Assembly (NCBI GenBank): GCA_964368445.1 | Contig: CAYJAY010000054.1 | Span: 1-7,346 of the forward strand | Origin: CAYJAY01 sp964368445 | Lineage (GTDB): Bacteria > Bacillota > Clostridia > Oscillospirales > Ruminococcaceae | Length of the DNA stretch: 7,346 bases | Direction: 5' to 3' | Shown: positions 6,401 to 7,346 of the stretch, piece by piece | Layout: each line of letters opens with the position of its first letter | Position numbering within the stretch: the first letter of the stretch is position 1 | Made by a program: the position numbers and the translations under genes | The notes under the pieces: model-generated | Database searches by the model: none | The model's input: only the letters and a program-made list of their open reading frames with translations | Told to the model about the DNA's origin: nothing

Positions 6401-6429
6401 TTGAAATATATGTTCGTCTATGATATAAT
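6401..6429 (+). promoter_or_regulatory. lexA promoter
   Basis: TTGAAA (6401-6406) and TATAAT (6424-6429) with a 17-nt spacer make a strong sigma-A-type promoter. The expected start is near 6436, which gives lexA a leader of roughly 138 nt. Confidence 0.82.
6403..6416. promoter_or_regulatory. LexA-box-like site 1, between -35 and -10
   Basis: GAAATATATGTTCG matches the palindrome CGAACATATGTTCG at 11 of 14 positions. The right half-site and AT core are perfect and the left half is degraded. Gram-positive LexA boxes have the form GAAC-N4-GTTC. It overlaps the -35 box, an ideal place for autorepression. Binding is inferred. Confidence 0.5.
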
Positions 6430-6436
6430 AGGTTCA

Positions 6437-6450
6437 TAAATATATGTTTG
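6437..6450. promoter_or_regulatory. LexA-box-like site 2, at the transcription start
   Basis: TAAATATATGTTTG matches the same palindrome at 10 of 14 positions and shares AAATATATGTTYG with site 1, 34 bp away. It covers the predicted transcription start. It is weaker than site 1, but the paired arrangement around the -10 box supports a real operator pair. Confidence 0.35.
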
Positions 6451-6540
6451 TTGTAAATTATTCAGTATTTAAGGGATATTTTAGGTTTTTAGCAGACAAG
6501 TTTTACAAAGAAAAATACTGAAAATTATAACAATTTACAA
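6451..6540 (+). promoter_or_regulatory. Long inverted repeat in the lexA 5' leader
   Basis: TTGTAAATT (6451-6459) is the exact complement of AATTTACAA (6532-6540), and TTCAGTATTT (6461-6470) of AAATACTGAA (6513-6522). In RNA this would fold into a two-part stem with an internal loop on the 3' side (6523-6531) and a 42-nt apical loop. An alternative pairs AATT at 6456-6459 with AATT at 6523-6526, leaving one bulged A. It ends 23 nt before the lexA ribosome site. It matches no riboswitch class I recognise. It could control lexA translation or mRNA stability, or be the remains of a small inserted repeat. Confidence 0.5.
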
Positions 6541-6573
6541 ACAAAAAAACTGGGCAAAAATATGGAGGAAGTT

Positions 6574-7149
6574 ATGACCAACAAGGAAAAATTATACAGA
6601 TATCTTGTCGAAAACAGCTTTAGTTCCCCTCCCACCGTTCGTGAACTTTGCGACGCGCTTGAGGTAAAATCTACCTCGACGATGCACGGACTTTTGCACG
6701 AACTTGAGGCAGACGGTGTTTTGACAATCGACAAAGGGAAAAGGCGCAACATCGCAATTGCTTCGGGGAGCGAAGCAATTAAAGTTCCAATTCTCGGGGT
6801 GGTTGCCGCCGGCGTTCCAATCCTTGCGCATGAAAACATTGAGGGTTTCATCTCTATCGAACGCCCGCGTTCCGGCTCGAGCGAACTTTTCGCGCTTCGC
6901 GTCAAGGGCGACAGCATGATAAACGCCGGAATTCACGAAGGCGACGTTATTGTCGCACGGTGTGCCAACACTGCCGACAACGGCGACATCGTTGTCGCGC
7001 TGCTTGGGGAAGAAGCGACGGTCAAACGGCTTTACAGAAACGGAACGGCGGTTGAACTGCGTGCAGAAAACCCGAAATACGACCCAATTATCACAAACGA
7101 CGTCGTGTTGGTTGGCAAGGTCGTCGCCCTTAGCCGATATTACGAATAA
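6574..7149 (+). CDS. lexA: LexA repressor, SOS-response regulator
   Basis: A 191-residue transcriptional repressor of DNA-damage genes, inactivated by RecA-stimulated self-cleavage. The N-terminal winged helix (about 1-62) shows PPTVRELCDALEVKSTSTMHGLLHELEADGVL, close to Bacillus-type LexA. The cleavage site is VVAAGVP with the scissile Ala79-Gly80. The catalytic pair is Ser114 in GDSM and Lys151 in ATVKRL. The cleavage-to-Ser and Ser-to-Lys distances (35 and 37) equal those of E. coli LexA (A84, S119, K156), so the protein should be active. The ATG at 6574 is preferred because GGAGG (6564-6568) sits 5 nt before it. An upstream ATG at 6562 would add four residues but overlaps that ribosome site. 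It has its own promoter with LexA-like sites, suggesting autoregulation. Confidence 0.95.
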   Translation: MTNKEKLYRYLVENSFSSPPTVRELCDALEVKSTSTMHGLLHELEADGVLTIDKGKRRNIAIASGSEAIKVPILGVVAAGVPILAHENIEGFISIERPRSGSSELFALRVKGDSMINAGIHEGDVIVARCANTADNGDIVVALLGEEATVKRLYRNGTAVELRAENPKYDPIITNDVVLVGKVVALSRYYE

Positions 7150-7170
7150 AGCAAGCAACAAACCTTGCAA

Positions 7171-7209
7171 AGCGACGAGAACGGCTACGCCGCAGCCGTT
7201 TTCGTCGCT
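7171..7209. repeat. Long GC-rich hairpin just after lexA
   Basis: A 16-bp stem with one G-T pair joins 7171-7186 to 7194-7209 around a 7-nt loop (ACGCCGC). No T-tract follows, so it is not a standard intrinsic terminator. It starts 22 nt after the lexA stop, behind a minor hairpin GCAAG/CTTGC (7151-7168). It may protect the mRNA 3' end or be a dispersed palindromic repeat. Confidence 0.55.
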
Positions 7210-7249
7210 CCCTACTACGTTGTATCAATCGTATCTTTTTGACAACATA

Positions 7250-7293
7250 AACCACGAGGCATCAAATTTCTTTGATGCCTCGTGGTTATTTTT
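7250..7293 (+). terminator. Strong intrinsic terminator of lexA
   Basis: A perfect 17-bp stem (7250-7266 with 7271-7287) with a TTTC loop is followed by ATTTTT. This is the clear end of the lexA transcript, about 100 nt after its stop. The opposite strand has a weaker T-rich tail, so some bidirectional action is possible. Confidence 0.88.
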
Positions 7294-7312
7294 AGCGCCG
7301 AATAGGCATGAC

Positions 7313-7336
7313 AAAACCCCCGGTTAAACCGGGGGT
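7313..7336 (-). terminator. Probable minus-strand terminator of a convergent gene
   Basis: ACCCCCGG (7316-7323) pairs with CCGGGGGT (7329-7336) around TTAAA. On the minus strand the stem runs directly into TTTT (complement of 7313-7316), whereas on the plus strand no T-run follows. This suggests a gene on the minus strand ending just beyond the right edge of the window, which cannot be seen here. Confidence 0.5.
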
Positions 7337-7346
7337 CGGTAAAAAA

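Larger units (their letters stand above)
6041..6573. other. Gene-poor region between the DUF4097 gene and lexA
   Basis: About 530 bp without a conventional gene. In order it holds a palindromic element (6069-6146), then a weak 4-bp hairpin (6161-6174) with a run of seven T (6177-6183) that might end the padR operon. Next come two related 51-bp segments around a possible tiny ORF, a promoter with LexA-like sites, and a long inverted repeat in the lexA leader. Each is entered separately. Base composition in the right half is much more AT-rich than in the genes. Confidence 0.7.

Noticed and set aside
6592..7170. 192-codon open frame on the minus strand opposite lexA
   Set aside because: The plus frame is a complete LexA with all catalytic residues. 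The minus frame has no promoter, ribosome site or recognisable domain.
6950..7327. 125-codon plus-strand frame overlapping the end of lexA and running through the terminator
   Set aside because: It crosses two hairpins and the lexA terminator, has no ribosome site, and has a low-complexity Thr/Ser/Arg composition.
1..7346. CRISPR array, tRNA, rRNA, transposase or phage genes
   Set aside because: No regularly spaced repeats, no cloverleaf or rRNA-like segments, and no reading frame resembling a transposase, integrase or phage protein were seen.

Overview
The window looks like a chromosomal segment of a low- to mid-GC Gram-positive bacterium of the Firmicutes (Clostridia-like). The reasons are strong AGGAGG-type Shine-Dalgarno sites, Bacillus-type promoters with 17-nt spacers, a PadR/HAAS/DUF4097 gene set, and a LexA of Bacillus/Clostridium type. 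No genus can be assigned from the sequence alone. All recognisable genes lie on the + strand, in three transcriptional blocks.

Block 1 (about 1-4041). A compact array of AT-rich hairpins (19-91) precedes a three-gene run. It holds an AEC-family permease that starts at TTG, a GpsA-like glycerol-3-phosphate dehydrogenase whose ATG shares one base with the permease stop, and a Na+/phosphate symporter fused to a PhoU-like domain. The last two genes suggest a link between phosphate uptake and phospholipid precursor supply, but this is inference from gene order. A strong hairpin with a U-rich tail at 3990-4041 probably ends the block.

Block 2 (4129-6040). A near-ideal promoter (TTGACA, 17 nt, TATAAT) lies inside a 25-bp inverted repeat. 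It drives three overlapping genes: a PadR repressor, a HAAS/DUF1700 membrane protein and a membrane-anchored DUF4097 beta-repeat protein. This is a known but poorly understood envelope-associated one-component module, and the inverted repeat is a good candidate PadR autoregulatory operator. The natural start of padR is the ATG at 4187. A TTG start at 4136 would lie within the -35 box.

Block 3 (6041-7346). About 530 bp without a clear gene holds a palindromic MITE-like element (6069-6146), two diverged copies of a 51-bp sequence (6181-6231 and 6343-6393), and a possible 14-residue ORF. It also holds a clean promoter carrying two LexA-box-like sites, and a 90-nt inverted repeat in the predicted lexA leader. 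lexA follows (preferred start 6574) with its cleavage site and Ser/Lys dyad intact. Downstream are a long hairpin without a T-tract, a very strong terminator (7250-7293), and a hairpin that fits a minus-strand terminator, which hints at a convergent gene just beyond the window.

The coding content is largely of recognisable families. The less explained signals are in the non-coding DNA, mainly the structured lexA upstream region and the hairpin array at the left end.
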